Source: Actinomycetota bacterium (GTDB lineage: Bacteria; Actinomycetota; Acidimicrobiia; Acidimicrobiales; Ilumatobacteraceae). Taken from it: a DNA stretch of 33,236 nt. This document shows, in pieces, positions 15,159 through 23,407 of the stretch. The position numbers and the translations under genes are program-made. The notes below the pieces were generated by a model. That model saw nothing but the letters and a program-made list of their open reading frames with translations, did not search any database and was not told where the DNA came from. Each line of letters opens with the position of its first letter. Positions within the stretch are counted from its first letter, which is position 1. Where the stretch lies: NCBI GenBank assembly GCA_017853685.1, contig JAFMJD010000010.1, positions 1-33,236 of the forward strand, in the 5' to 3' direction.

Positions 15159-16613
15159 TCAGTTCTCCTTGGTTGCCTCGTCCACCGGCGGGGCCTCGAC
15201 CGTTGCGGTCGAGCCGCCATCCACCTCGCTGCTCGGTGCCGGCTCGATCTCGGCCGGCATCGGCACCACATCGGGCTGGGCGAACTCGATGAACTCATCC
15301 GCGAGGGCTAACACCGAGTACTCGCCCTGATCCTTGGTGGAGAACACATACGACGGCAGCAGCCAGACCGTTCCATCGGTGTCCCAGACCTGGGTCAGCT
15401 CCACCCGCACCTTGGTGAGGGTGACGGTGACTTCCTCCACGGGCACTGTGGTGGCGATGACTGTGGTCTCCACCGGGTCCACCAGTTCGCCGGGAACCGT
15501 GGACGGCTCGGTCATGTCGTCCGACTCGTCGGGGGGCAACGTCGGGGGCACGGGATCTTCCTCGACTGCGACCGGCGCCGTCGGCGAATCGGCTCCACCA
15601 CTCGCGGCGGTGGCCGTCACGGCGCCGGTGTCCACGGCGGCTGACCGCACGTTCGGGGCCCCGTAGCCACCGAACCACGTGCCCGACTGATCGTTGAGGC
15701 GCTTCACCGCAACATCGAGGTCCACCAACTCGTACTCATCGGCACGCTCGGGCTGAGCAAGGAACCCGCCCGCACCGGTGATGATTCCCTCGGCGCCGTA
15801 GCTCACGTAGATCGCCAACTGGCTGCGCTGACCGTCGAGCAGCAGCCACGCCGTCGTCCACGAACCCCACTGGTCACCGGCAGCCTCGAGCGAGAAGTTG
15901 TCGGTGTCGTAACCGAGCTCGTCGAGCAGCGTCAGCGTACGTGCCTTGGCCTGATCGGCGGTGAGCACGCCCTCGGGCGGTGCGGGGACTGCACACGGCT
16001 CGGGCCTGAGCACTTCGCTCGTGCTCACCGTGCCGTCCGTGGAGCCTGCTGAACCGGAGCCTGAGGCCTCACCCGTTTCGGAGCGGTCTGCGGGCAGGGG
16101 CTCACTCACGGCCACACCGGGTTCGGCGCAACCGACCTGGGCGGGGAACTTGGTCCAGTCCGGCGAGTACCACCAGTTCTGCATGGCGTCGCTCCCGATG
16201 AAGAGCGATGCACCACCTTCGGTGGGTGCGAGGGTCTCGCCACCGCCCTGATCGGCGGGGATCGCCTTCCACGAACCGACGAGACCGAATGCCTTGGCAA
16301 GCGAGTCCTTGCGGGCCTGGCTCACGGGCTCGGGCTTGGCGGGGAAGCGCCACGCACGGAACTTGCCCTCAGGCTTGGAGAGCCCGTCAGCGAGTTCGAA
16401 CACCGTGCGAACCTGCGGATACAGCCCCGGTGCGATCATGCGATCGCCGGCGGCCTCCGAGGTGGCGGCCAACTTTCCGTCGTTGGCGCCCGACGGAGCC
16501 GAGCCGATGCGGATCTTGGCGGGAGCGGCCGAATCGCCCGAGCCGCACGCGGCGAGCAGCGACATGGCGGCGAGGATCGGAACGGAGTACCTGAGGACAG
16601 AGCGTCGATTCAT
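15159..16613 (-). CDS. Lipoprotein of unknown function with Tat-like signal
   Basis: 484 residues from ATG 16613. The N-terminus MNRRSVLRYS carries a twin-arginine pattern followed by a hydrophobic core and the lipobox LLAAC, with Cys 23 as the lipidated residue; the mature protein should be anchored to the outer face of the membrane. The rest is acidic, with two Pro/Thr/Ser-rich linkers (around residues 165-190 and 320-385) flanking a globular stretch (LTADQAKARTLTLLDELGYDTDNF...WLLLDGQRSQLAIYVSYGAEG) and a final beta-rich segment. I do not recognise a family. It is inserted between ftsY and ffh, 37 bases after ftsY, and closed by a strong terminator. Its base composition is not obviously different from its neighbours. 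Confidence 0.82.
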   Translation of the reverse strand: MNRRSVLRYSVPILAAMSLLAACGSGDSAAPAKIRIGSAPSGANDGKLAATSEAAGDRMIAPGLYPQVRTVFELADGLSKPEGKFRAWRFPAKPEPVSQARKDSLAKAFGLVGSWKAIPADQGGGETLAPTEGGASLFIGSDAMQNWWYSPDWTKFPAQVGCAEPGVAVSEPLPADRSETGEASGSGSAGSTDGTVSTSEVLRPEPCAVPAPPEGVLTADQAKARTLTLLDELGYDTDNFSLEAAGDQWGSWTTAWLLLDGQRSQLAIYVSYGAEGIITGAGGFLAQPERADEYELVDLDVAVKRLNDQSGTWFGGYGAPNVRSAAVDTGAVTATAASGGADSPTAPVAVEEDPVPPTLPPDESDDMTEPSTVPGELVDPVETTVIATTVPVEEVTVTLTKVRVELTQVWDTDGTVWLLPSYVFSTKDQGEYSVLALADEFIEFAQPDVVPMPAEIEPAPSSEVDGGSTATVEAPPVDEATKEN

Positions 16614-16650
16614 GCCGCCTGTGACGAGGCGGACGCCAAGTTGGTTCCCG

Positions 16651-17877
16651 TCAGTCGGAGAAAAGTGCGTCGACGAACTCATCGGGATCGAACGGCACCA
16701 GATCGCCGATGCTCTCCCCCAGCCCCACGAGCTTCACCGGGATGCCGAGTTCGGTCTCGATTGCGAACACGATGCCGCCCTTGGCAGAGCCATCCAGTTT
16801 GGTGAGTACCACACCGGTTACCTCAGTGACGTCACCGAACTCCTTCGCCTGCACCAGCCCGTTCTGTCCGGTCGTTGCGTCGATGACGAGCAGTACCTCG
16901 GTGACCCGACCCGGGTCACGGTCGGCTACGCGACGCACCTTGCGCAGTTCCTCCATGAGGTTCGACTTGTTCTGCAACCGGCCAGCGGTGTCGCCGAGCA
17001 CGAGATCGCAACCGCGTGGCTGCGCCGCCTGCACACCATCGAAGATCACCGAACTCGGGTCACCGCCTTCGTTGCCGCGCACGAACTCGGCGCCCGAACG
17101 CTGGGCCCACGTCTGCAATTGTTCGGCCGCAGCGGCACGGAACGTGTCGCCCGCCGCCAACAGCACTCGCCGCCCTGCGCTGCGCTGCTGGGCCGCAACC
17201 TTGCCGATCGTGGTGGTCTTTCCCACACCATTCACGCCCACGAACAGCCACACGTTCGGGCCGGCACCTGCGCGATCCTCGAATCGCAGGCTTCGATCGG
17301 CATCCCGCAGGCGCTGCTTCATGTCGTCACGCAGTGCATTCACGAGCGACTCGGGATCGCCGATCTCTCTGGACTTCACCTTGGCGCGCAGGGGATCCAG
17401 CAACGCTTCGGTCACGCGCAACCCGACATCGGCACGCAGCAACGCCTCCTCGAGGTCGTCCCACGAGTCCTGGGTGATACCGGCGCGGGCACGCACTCCG
17501 GTGATGGCACCTGCCAGCGCTGCGCGAGCCTTGCCAATGCGGTCACGAAAGCGCGGACGCTCGAGCGCTTCGGCCTCGGCATCGGCATCAGCATCGGCAT
17601 CAACAGTCTCGTCGTCGGCCGTCTCGGCAACAGCGAGGACTTCCTCAGCATCGACTGATTCCTCGTCGAGGGCAAGCGCTGCTTCGGCTTCCAACTCGAA
17701 CACCGCATCCTCGACGAGCGCTGTCTCGCTCTCGGGTGGGTGCTCGGGCGCCTCGACCGGTATCGCCCGTTCGCGGGCACCGGCGAGCGGACGTGCAGCG
17801 CGGCGGCGGTTGACGACGATGACCCCGATCCCGAAGACCAGGACCACCGCAACGAGAATGAGCAGAACGATCGGCAT
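16651..17877 (-). CDS. ftsY: Signal recognition particle receptor FtsY
   Basis: 408 residues. Residues 2-22 form an N-terminal transmembrane helix followed by RRRAAR, then an acidic A-region (including a DADADADAEAEA run at about 93-104), and the NG domain: N-bundle, P-loop GVNGVGKTT at 214-222, GDTFRAAAAEQL, DTAGRLQNKSNLMEEL, TKLDGSAKGG and GLGESIGDLVPFDPDEFVDALF. It is the membrane docking site for Ffh-ribosome complexes; the real helix replaces the amphipathic anchor of E. coli FtsY. It starts 28 bases after smc, and a TAGCGT box 9 bases before the ATG suggests an additional leaderless promoter. Confidence 0.97.
   Translation of the reverse strand: MPIVLLILVAVVLVFGIGVIVVNRRRAARPLAGARERAIPVEAPEHPPESETALVEDAVFELEAEAALALDEESVDAEEVLAVAETADDETVDADADADAEAEALERPRFRDRIGKARAALAGAITGVRARAGITQDSWDDLEEALLRADVGLRVTEALLDPLRAKVKSREIGDPESLVNALRDDMKQRLRDADRSLRFEDRAGAGPNVWLFVGVNGVGKTTTIGKVAAQQRSAGRRVLLAAGDTFRAAAAEQLQTWAQRSGAEFVRGNEGGDPSSVIFDGVQAAQPRGCDLVLGDTAGRLQNKSNLMEELRKVRRVADRDPGRVTEVLLVIDATTGQNGLVQAKEFGDVTEVTGVVLTKLDGSAKGGIVFAIETELGIPVKLVGLGESIGDLVPFDPDEFVDALFSD
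17566..17601 (-). repeat. Hexanucleotide-like repeat in ftsY (Asp-Ala/Glu-Ala run)
   Basis: Near-identical 6-base units of GATGCC/GATGCT type on the minus strand encode alternating acidic residue and Ala at about residues 93-104 of FtsY. The repeat keeps frame when units are gained or lost, so only linker length would vary. Confidence 0.6.
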
Positions 17878-17886
17878 GCGCCGATC

Positions 17887-17892
17887 ACGCTA
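17887..17892 (-). promoter_or_regulatory. Candidate -10 box of ftsY (leaderless)
   Basis: TAGCGT, 9 bases before ATG 17877 in the 28-base smc-ftsY gap; the same hexamer precedes rpe. No Shine-Dalgarno sequence is visible for ftsY. Confidence 0.42.
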
Positions 17893-17905
17893 GCGAGGCC
17901 GAGCC

Positions 17906-20900
17906 TCAGGCAGAGGAGCCGACTCGCTCCGAGACCACCTTGGAGGAGCCACCCGGCTGCATGCTCACGCCCAGCAGTACGTCGCCGGCCTCCATCGTGC
18001 GCTTCTGGTGGCTCACGATGATGAGCTGGGCGTCGTTGCGGAACTCATGGATGAGGCCGAGGAACCGGTGCAGGTTCACATCGTCGAGGGCGGCCTCGAC
18101 TTCGTCCATCACGTAGAACGGGGACGGCCGCGAACGGAACACGGCAAAGAGATACGCCAACGCCGTGAGGCTGCGCTCGCCGCCCGACAACAGCGACAGT
18201 TTCTTCACGTTCTTGCCACTGGGCTTGGCCTCGACCTCGATACCGGTGTCGAGCAGATTGTCGGGATCCGTGAGCACCAACTTGCCCTGACCACCCGGGA
18301 AGAGCAGCGAGAACAACGCGGTGAAGTGCGTGGACACGTCGGCGAACGCGTCGGCGAACACCGACTGAATCTCCTGGTCGATCGCCGAGATCACGCGCGA
18401 CAGTTCCCGACGCGTCTCTTTCACATCCTCGAGCTGTTCCTCGAGGAACTTGTGGCGCTCCTGCAGCGCGTTGAACTCCTCGAGTGCAAGCGGGTTGATG
18501 GGGCCGAGCAGTCGGATCTCGCGTTCGAGATCCTTGAGGCGCGTCGGCGCATCGATGCCCTCGGGCAACGGAGGTTCTGCAGTCGCCACCGCCACATCAG
18601 GCTCGCTGACGAGTTCCCGCCGCACGCTGTCCTCGAGCGCCTCGAGCCGCAGGCGTGCCTCTGACTCGTCCAGATCCACCCGGTGAGCCCCGTCTCGGCA
18701 GGCCTCCAACTCCTTGTCGGCAGCCACACGCCGCCGACGCGCATTGTCGAGACCCTGTGTGATGGCTCGCACCTCGTCGGTCTGACGACGCCGCGCCTCG
18801 TGCAGCGCCACCAGTTCGGCCTCGATCACCACGCGGCGCGTGTCCACCAATGCAGCCAGACGATCGATCGCTCCGATGGCCGCCTCGATCTGTTCGCGTC
18901 GCCCCGCCGCTTCTTCGCGCGCAACCTGATCGGCCTGCAGACGACGCTCGGTCTCCTCGAGGCGACGCTCGAGGAACTGCTGTCGCTCGATCAACCCGGC
19001 GTTGCGCACTTCGAGATCCTTGCGCCGCCCACCGAGCACTGCTGCCCGCGCGTCCAACTGGGCACGAACCTCGCCTCGCCGCCGCGCGGCTTCGAGTTCG
19101 GCCGCCTCATCGGCCTCCAATGCCGGGAGCAGGGCCTCCAGCTCGGCGATGCGCGCCTGTTCACGCTCGGCTCGCTCGTGATGTTCACGCGCCGATTGCG
19201 ACACCAGTTCGAGTTCGGCCTGTGCCTCGCGACGTTGGGCCTGCACCCGCCCCAACGTGTCGGTCGCTGCGGTGAACCGCGCGTCGTTGGCCTCGAGTCG
19301 CTTCGACAGTTCGCGTTCGGCCTCACGGGCGTCATCCAGTGCTCGACGGGCAGCGGTCATCACGGCCTCGCGCTCCACCACCTCGCGCTGGGCCTCCACC
19401 GCCCTCGCCTGCGCCTCCTCGAGCGCAGCGGCAGTTGCTCCACTGCCGGCCGTTCCATATCGCCAGCCGACTCGCGAGAATCGGTGACCGTCACGGGTGA
19501 CGACCACCGCATCGGGGTGTGCGAGCGAAACGTCCAGCGCGGACTCCCAGCCACCGGCAACACAGCCACAGCGAGCGAGTAACGCATCCAGCAGTGGCTC
19601 CACACGTGGGTCGCGTCCGCGCACATGATTCCGGATCGCAGTGGTGCCACTCGGCACCGCGGAGGCAACGGCGGCTCCGGCAGCAGGCAGAGCAAGCACT
19701 GCACCCACTGCGTTTCCTGACTCCAGGTGCTTCAGTGCCGCGCGGGCGGCACGTGGGTCATCTACGAGTACGGAGAGCACCGCATCGCCGAGAGCGGCCT
19801 CCAGTGCCACCTCCCACCCATCGTCCACACGCACGAGATCGAGCAGCGTGCCGAGCACACCGGGCACATCGGCGAGACGTTGGGCGCCAGCGCGCGAGCG
19901 CGCGTTGTCGAGTGCCAGTGCTAGGGCGTCGGCGCGCGCCTGCCAGCGTGATGCCTCCGAGAGCGCCTCTTGATGCGCAGCCACTGCGGCGTGCGATGCA
20001 GCATCGGCCTCGAGACGACGGTTCTCGGCCGATTCGAGTTCTGCAACGAGCGGAGTCTCCGCCGATTCCGCTCCCTCGCACTCGACCCGGAGGCGTTCGG
20101 CCTCATCGGTCAGGCGATCGACTCGGGCGGTGAGATCGAGCACGCGCTGGTCGGCACGGCGCATTTCGGAGCCAGCACGATCGACTCCCGATCGAAGGGT
20201 GCGCAACTCGCCACGCAACTCGGCTGCGGCGCTGGACGCCGATGACGACGGTTCCACCGACGCAGAGTCGATGGCTTGCAGCGTGGTCTCTCGCTCGGCA
20301 GCGAAGGCACGTTCGTCCTCGGCCAAGGTTTCCGCCTCGGGGGCCACCGCAGCAAGGCCACGAGCGACGTCGTCCAGTTCGGCCTGCAGACGAGCGGCCT
20401 CGGCCTCGAGGTTCGCCACCACCCCGCCGTCCATGAGTTGACCGCGGTCGCGTTCGAGCGAGCGTCGACGCTCGTGGAGCACAGCCGCCAACCCGCGTGC
20501 GCGCTCGCGCAACTGCTCCACCGTCACGAGGCGATCGCTCACATCGGTATCGCCACGGGCTGCCAACTCGGCCTCGGCCGATGCGATCGAGCGGTCCAGT
20601 TCGCCCATCTCGTCACGGATCGCGCGCTCACTTGTCGCAAGCGTCACCCGCTCAGCAGCAAGTGCTACCAGTCGCTCACGCTGGGACGCGATGTCACGGC
20701 CGGTGAGGTACAACCGCAATGCGGTGAACTCCGCCTGCAGATCACCGTGGCGCCTCGCTGCCTCGGCCTGTCGCTCCAGCGGGCGCAACTGACGACGCAC
20801 TTCTCGCAGAAGGTCCTGCACACGGGTGAGGTTGCCCTCGGTGGCATCGAGGCGACGCTCGGCTTTCTCCTTGCGGCGCCGGAACTTGAGGACGCCGGCC

Positions 20901-21391
20901 GCCTCTTCGATGATGGCGCGACGATCTTCGGGTCGGGCGTTGAGCACCGCGTCGATCTGCCCCTGGCTCACGATCACGTGCTGCTGACGACCCACGCCGG
21001 CATCGCTCAGCAGTTCCTGGATGTCGAGCAGGCGACACGTCACGCCGTTGAGCGCGTACTCGCTCTCGCCGCTTCGGAACAGCGTGCGCTTGATCGTCAC
21101 CTCGGTGAACTCCAGGGGCAGTACGCCGTTGGAGTTGTCGATCGTCAGCGCAACCTCGGCTCGACCGAGCGCAGGCCGCTTGTCGGTGCCGTTGAAGATG
21201 ACGTCGTCCATCTTCTGGCTGCGAACGGCACTCGGTGCCTGAGCGCCGAGAACCCACGCGATCGCATCGACCACATTGGACTTTCCCGAGCCGTTCGGAC
21301 CGACCACAACGGTCACCCCAGGCTCGAACTCCATGGTGGTGGCGTCGGCGAACGACTTGAAGCCTTTGAGGGAAAGCGACTTGAGGAACAC
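17906..21391 (-). CDS. smc: Chromosome segregation ATPase SMC
   Basis: 1161 residues from GTG 21391; longer readings run upstream through the gap into mutM and are shadow. N-terminal FLKSLSLKGFKSFADATT and the Walker A GPNGSGKSNVVDAI at 31-44; two long coiled coils rich in Glu/Arg/Ala; a hinge around residues 500-650 (GVLGTLLDLVRVDDGWEVALEAALGD...); and the C-terminal head with the signature LLSGGERSLTALAYLFA and Walker B FYVMDEVEAALDD. SMC dimers organise and resolve chromosomes with ScpA/ScpB, which are not in this window. The order rnc-(mutM)-smc-ftsY is widely conserved. TAGGGT lies 11 bases before the GTG. Confidence 0.97.
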   Translation of the reverse strand: MFLKSLSLKGFKSFADATTMEFEPGVTVVVGPNGSGKSNVVDAIAWVLGAQAPSAVRSQKMDDVIFNGTDKRPALGRAEVALTIDNSNGVLPLEFTEVTIKRTLFRSGESEYALNGVTCRLLDIQELLSDAGVGRQQHVIVSQGQIDAVLNARPEDRRAIIEEAAGVLKFRRRKEKAERRLDATEGNLTRVQDLLREVRRQLRPLERQAEAARRHGDLQAEFTALRLYLTGRDIASQRERLVALAAERVTLATSERAIRDEMGELDRSIASAEAELAARGDTDVSDRLVTVEQLRERARGLAAVLHERRRSLERDRGQLMDGGVVANLEAEAARLQAELDDVARGLAAVAPEAETLAEDERAFAAERETTLQAIDSASVEPSSSASSAAAELRGELRTLRSGVDRAGSEMRRADQRVLDLTARVDRLTDEAERLRVECEGAESAETPLVAELESAENRRLEADAASHAAVAAHQEALSEASRWQARADALALALDNARSRAGAQRLADVPGVLGTLLDLVRVDDGWEVALEAALGDAVLSVLVDDPRAARAALKHLESGNAVGAVLALPAAGAAVASAVPSGTTAIRNHVRGRDPRVEPLLDALLARCGCVAGGWESALDVSLAHPDAVVVTRDGHRFSRVGWRYGTAGSGATAAALEEAQARAVEAQREVVEREAVMTAARRALDDAREAERELSKRLEANDARFTAATDTLGRVQAQRREAQAELELVSQSAREHHERAEREQARIAELEALLPALEADEAAELEAARRRGEVRAQLDARAAVLGGRRKDLEVRNAGLIERQQFLERRLEETERRLQADQVAREEAAGRREQIEAAIGAIDRLAALVDTRRVVIEAELVALHEARRRQTDEVRAITQGLDNARRRRVAADKELEACRDGAHRVDLDESEARLRLEALEDSVRRELVSEPDVAVATAEPPLPEGIDAPTRLKDLEREIRLLGPINPLALEEFNALQERHKFLEEQLEDVKETRRELSRVISAIDQEIQSVFADAFADVSTHFTALFSLLFPGGQGKLVLTDPDNLLDTGIEVEAKPSGKNVKKLSLLSGGERSLTALAYLFAVFRSRPSPFYVMDEVEAALDDVNLHRFLGLIHEFRNDAQLIIVSHQKRTMEAGDVLLGVSMQPGGSSKVVSERVGSSA

Positions 21392-21402
21392 GGCGGTTCC
21401 CG

Positions 21403-21408
21403 ACCCTA
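21403..21408 (-). promoter_or_regulatory. Candidate -10 box of smc (leaderless)
   Basis: TAGGGT, 11 bases before GTG 21391 in the 91-base mutM-smc gap. No Shine-Dalgarno sequence is visible between it and the start. Confidence 0.4.
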
Positions 21409-21431
21409 GCCGAGGACCCGGCGACCCCCAC

Positions 21432-21455
21432 GACCCGGCCGAGCGGGCCGCGGTC
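21432..21455 (-). terminator. Hairpin in the mutM-smc gap
   Basis: GACC-CGGCC (21432-21440) pairs with GGCCG and GGTC (21446-21455) with one bulged C and a 5-base loop. It lies 27 bases after the mutM stop and upstream of the candidate smc promoter. No U-tract follows, so it may be a partial terminator. Confidence 0.4.
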
Positions 21456-21482
21456 CCGGGCGCGAATCTGCCTGCAGAGGGC

Positions 21483-22316
21483 CTATTTCTGGCAGCGGGG
21501 ACAGAAAAACGTGGACCGCCCGGACACCACTGCACGCCGGATCGTCGACCTCCCGCATGTGAGACACGGCTCGTCTCTACGGGCGTACACCAGATGCGAT
21601 TCCTGGAACGATCCGGTGCGTCCCTCCATGTCCACGTATTGGGTATCGGCGAGCGTGGATCCTCCGGCATCGATGGCCGCAGTGAGCACCTCGGTGATCG
21701 CCTCGGCGAGCCGGCCGATGTCGCTGCGGCGCAGTGCATCAGCGGGTCGGTCGTAGCGAAGTCGAGCGCGGTGCAACACCTCGTCGGTGTAGATGTTGCC
21801 CAGACCGGCCACTCGGGTCTGATCGAGCAGCACCGACTTGATGCCCCGCGTAGTACCCGCCAACGCTGCAGCGAGCACGCGTTGGTCGAACGGGTCAGCG
21901 ATGGGGTCCACGCCGAGTCGCTGCAGTTCGGGCACCTGGTCGGCCGTGCGCTCGGGATCGAACACCACCACCTCGCCGAAGGTACGCGGGTCCACGAAGC
22001 GCACCTCGATGTCCTGCATGCCCATCACCACGTGCGAATGCGGTGGTCGGGGCGAGCCTCGTTGGGCGAGCAGGAGTCGACCGCTCATGCGCAGGTGAAT
22101 CATCACCGAATCCCCCGAGTCGAGATCGGCGATCAAGTACTTGCCGCGCCGCCAAGTGCGCACGATGGCTGTGTTCTGCAGGCCGGCTATGAGCGCTTCT
22201 CGCGAGGTACGTCGAACCGTGCGCTCCCGGCCAACCTCTACCCGGTCGATGCGACGACCGAGCACCGCGGCGTCGAGTCCGCGACGAACGGTCTCGACCT
22301 CAGGCAGTTCCGGCAT
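21483..22316 (-). CDS. mutM: Formamidopyrimidine-DNA glycosylase
   Basis: 277 residues. MPELPEVETVRRGL provides the catalytic Pro2 and Glu3 (Met removed), WRRGKYLI the conserved Lys, then MIHLRMSGRL, DPRTFGEV, LLDQTRVAGLGNIYTDEVLHRA (helix-two-turn-helix) and a zinc finger C-x2-C-x17-C-x2-C with GRSTFFCPRCQ. The spacing between the Cys pairs is one residue longer than the common 16. It removes oxidised purines (8-oxoG, Fapy) and cuts the DNA backbone. The start overlaps the end of rnc by 17 bases, so the two are tightly coupled. Confidence 0.96.
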   Translation of the reverse strand: MPELPEVETVRRGLDAAVLGRRIDRVEVGRERTVRRTSREALIAGLQNTAIVRTWRRGKYLIADLDSGDSVMIHLRMSGRLLLAQRGSPRPPHSHVVMGMQDIEVRFVDPRTFGEVVVFDPERTADQVPELQRLGVDPIADPFDQRVLAAALAGTTRGIKSVLLDQTRVAGLGNIYTDEVLHRARLRYDRPADALRRSDIGRLAEAITEVLTAAIDAGGSTLADTQYVDMEGRTGSFQESHLVYARRDEPCLTCGRSTIRRAVVSGRSTFFCPRCQK

Positions 22317-23031
22317 CGGGCACTACTGCGGTGGGCACCGCATCGAGGTGGCGCACCGCCTGGTGTGCCGCCTGCTGCTCTGCCTGCTTCTTCGACGGAC
22401 CGTCTCCCTCGCCGAGCGCCGAACCGGACACGAGCACCACCGCATGGAAGCGCTTGGCGTGGTCGGGCCCTTCCTCGCTCAACACGTACACCGGCGCAGC
22501 GTCGAAACGATGCGCACAGAGTTCCTGCAGCATCGTCTTGTAGTCGGTGAAGGGCGGCAGGAGCGACGAGTCGTCGAGCCGCTCGCCGAGGAGCCGGAAG
22601 ATGAGTTGATACGCAGCCTCGGCACCGCCGTCGAGGTACACCGCCCCCAGAATCGCCTCGAGTGCATCCGACAGGATCGACGGCTTGTCCCTGCCGCCCG
22701 CAGCGTCCTCGCCACGACCGAGAAAGAGATGCGCACCCACACCGAGCTCGCGTGCGATCCCCGCCAACGCGTGCGCATTCACCACGCTCTTGCGCAGATC
22801 GGTGAGCCTGCCCTCACGTGACTCGGCGTGACGCCGATACACGAGATCGGCGACCACCCAGCCCAACACTGCGTCGCCGAGGAACTCGAGGCGTTCGTTG
22901 CTCTCGTGCCCCGGATGCTCGGCACACCACGAGCGATGGCGTAGCGCCTGCTCGAGCAGCGATGGCTCCACGAAATCGTGGCCGAGGCGACTGGCGAGTC
23001 CCTCTGGTCCGATCCCGTCCGACGCGCCCAT
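22300..23031 (-). CDS. rnc: Ribonuclease III
   Basis: 243 residues. The RNase III signature NERLEFLGDAVLGWVVADLVY carries the catalytic Glu/Asp, with a second metal-site set in DALEAILGAVYLDGG. The C-terminal double-stranded RNA-binding domain spans about residues 160-230 (DYKTMLQEL, PVYVLSEEGPDHAKRF, GEGDGPSKKQAEQQAA). It processes rRNA precursors and structured mRNAs. It lies 11 bases after acpP; acpP-rnc-smc order is conserved in many bacteria, here with mutM inserted. ATG 23031 is the only plausible start. Confidence 0.96.
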   Translation of the reverse strand: MGASDGIGPEGLASRLGHDFVEPSLLEQALRHRSWCAEHPGHESNERLEFLGDAVLGWVVADLVYRRHAESREGRLTDLRKSVVNAHALAGIARELGVGAHLFLGRGEDAAGGRDKPSILSDALEAILGAVYLDGGAEAAYQLIFRLLGERLDDSSLLPPFTDYKTMLQELCAHRFDAAPVYVLSEEGPDHAKRFHAVVLVSGSALGEGDGPSKKQAEQQAAHQAVRHLDAVPTAVVPDAGTA

Positions 23032-23042
23032 CGCTGCGTCGC

Positions 23043-23342
23043 TCAGTTGCCCTGCGAGATCCGGCCGAAGACGTAGTCCACCGCGTCGCGCACGGTCTTG
23101 AGATCCTCGAGGTCCTCGTCGGCGATACGGAAGCCGACCGAACGCTCCCCGAACTCTTCTTCGAGCGCGTCGACGAGTTCGATCAAGGCGAGGGAATCGG
23201 CGCCGAGATCGTCCACGAAGGACTGACCCTCGGTGATCGACGAGGGGTCCACCTCGATGATGTCAGCCAGGCGGTCACGGACGATCTCGAACACTGCGTG
23301 GCGGTCCAGGGGACCGTGTTCGACGTGGGTCTCAGCGGGCAC
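23043..23342 (-). CDS. acpP: Acyl carrier protein
   Basis: 99 residues from GTG 23342. The phosphopantetheine site is GADSLALIELVDALEEEF, with Ser as attachment residue; the acidic helices and RDRLADIIEVDPSSITEGQSFVDDL complete the four-helix ACP fold. It carries growing fatty-acyl chains and supplies acyl-ACP to PlsX, whose gene is just upstream. The start is chosen because AAGGAG lies 5 bases before GTG 23342; an in-frame ATG at 23366 (MSHSEGAV) is the alternative and would give 107 residues. The C-terminus is slightly extended relative to E. coli ACP. Confidence 0.94.
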   Translation of the reverse strand: MPAETHVEHGPLDRHAVFEIVRDRLADIIEVDPSSITEGQSFVDDLGADSLALIELVDALEEEFGERSVGFRIADEDLEDLKTVRDAVDYVFGRISQGN

Positions 23343-23347
23343 AACTG

Positions 23348-23353
23348 CTCCTT
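23348..23353 (-). promoter_or_regulatory. Shine-Dalgarno sequence deciding the acpP start
   Basis: AAGGAG, 5 bases before GTG 23342. The competing ATG 23366 has only a G-run directly adjoining it. Confidence 0.5.
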
Positions 23354-23407
23354 CGGAATGGGACATCCCCGATGCTACGACCACGGCCACCGCACGCGCG
23401 GGAGCGG

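Noticed and set aside
13683-15311. A 542-codon open frame antisense to ffh
   Set aside because: It is the complement of Ffh codons; no start signal, no domain, and it runs over the terminator.
16294-17658. A 454-codon open frame antisense to ftsY and the lipoprotein gene
   Set aside because: Codon-bias shadow; it crosses two real genes and the gap between them.
19360-20440. Many overlapping frames across the smc coiled-coil region suggesting extra genes
   Set aside because: All are shadows of the smc coiled coil, which continues uninterrupted from the N-terminal to the C-terminal ATPase motifs.
23366-23366. ATG 23366 as start of acpP
   Set aside because: It lacks a spaced Shine-Dalgarno sequence, while GTG 23342 has AAGGAG at 5 bases; kept only as an alternative.
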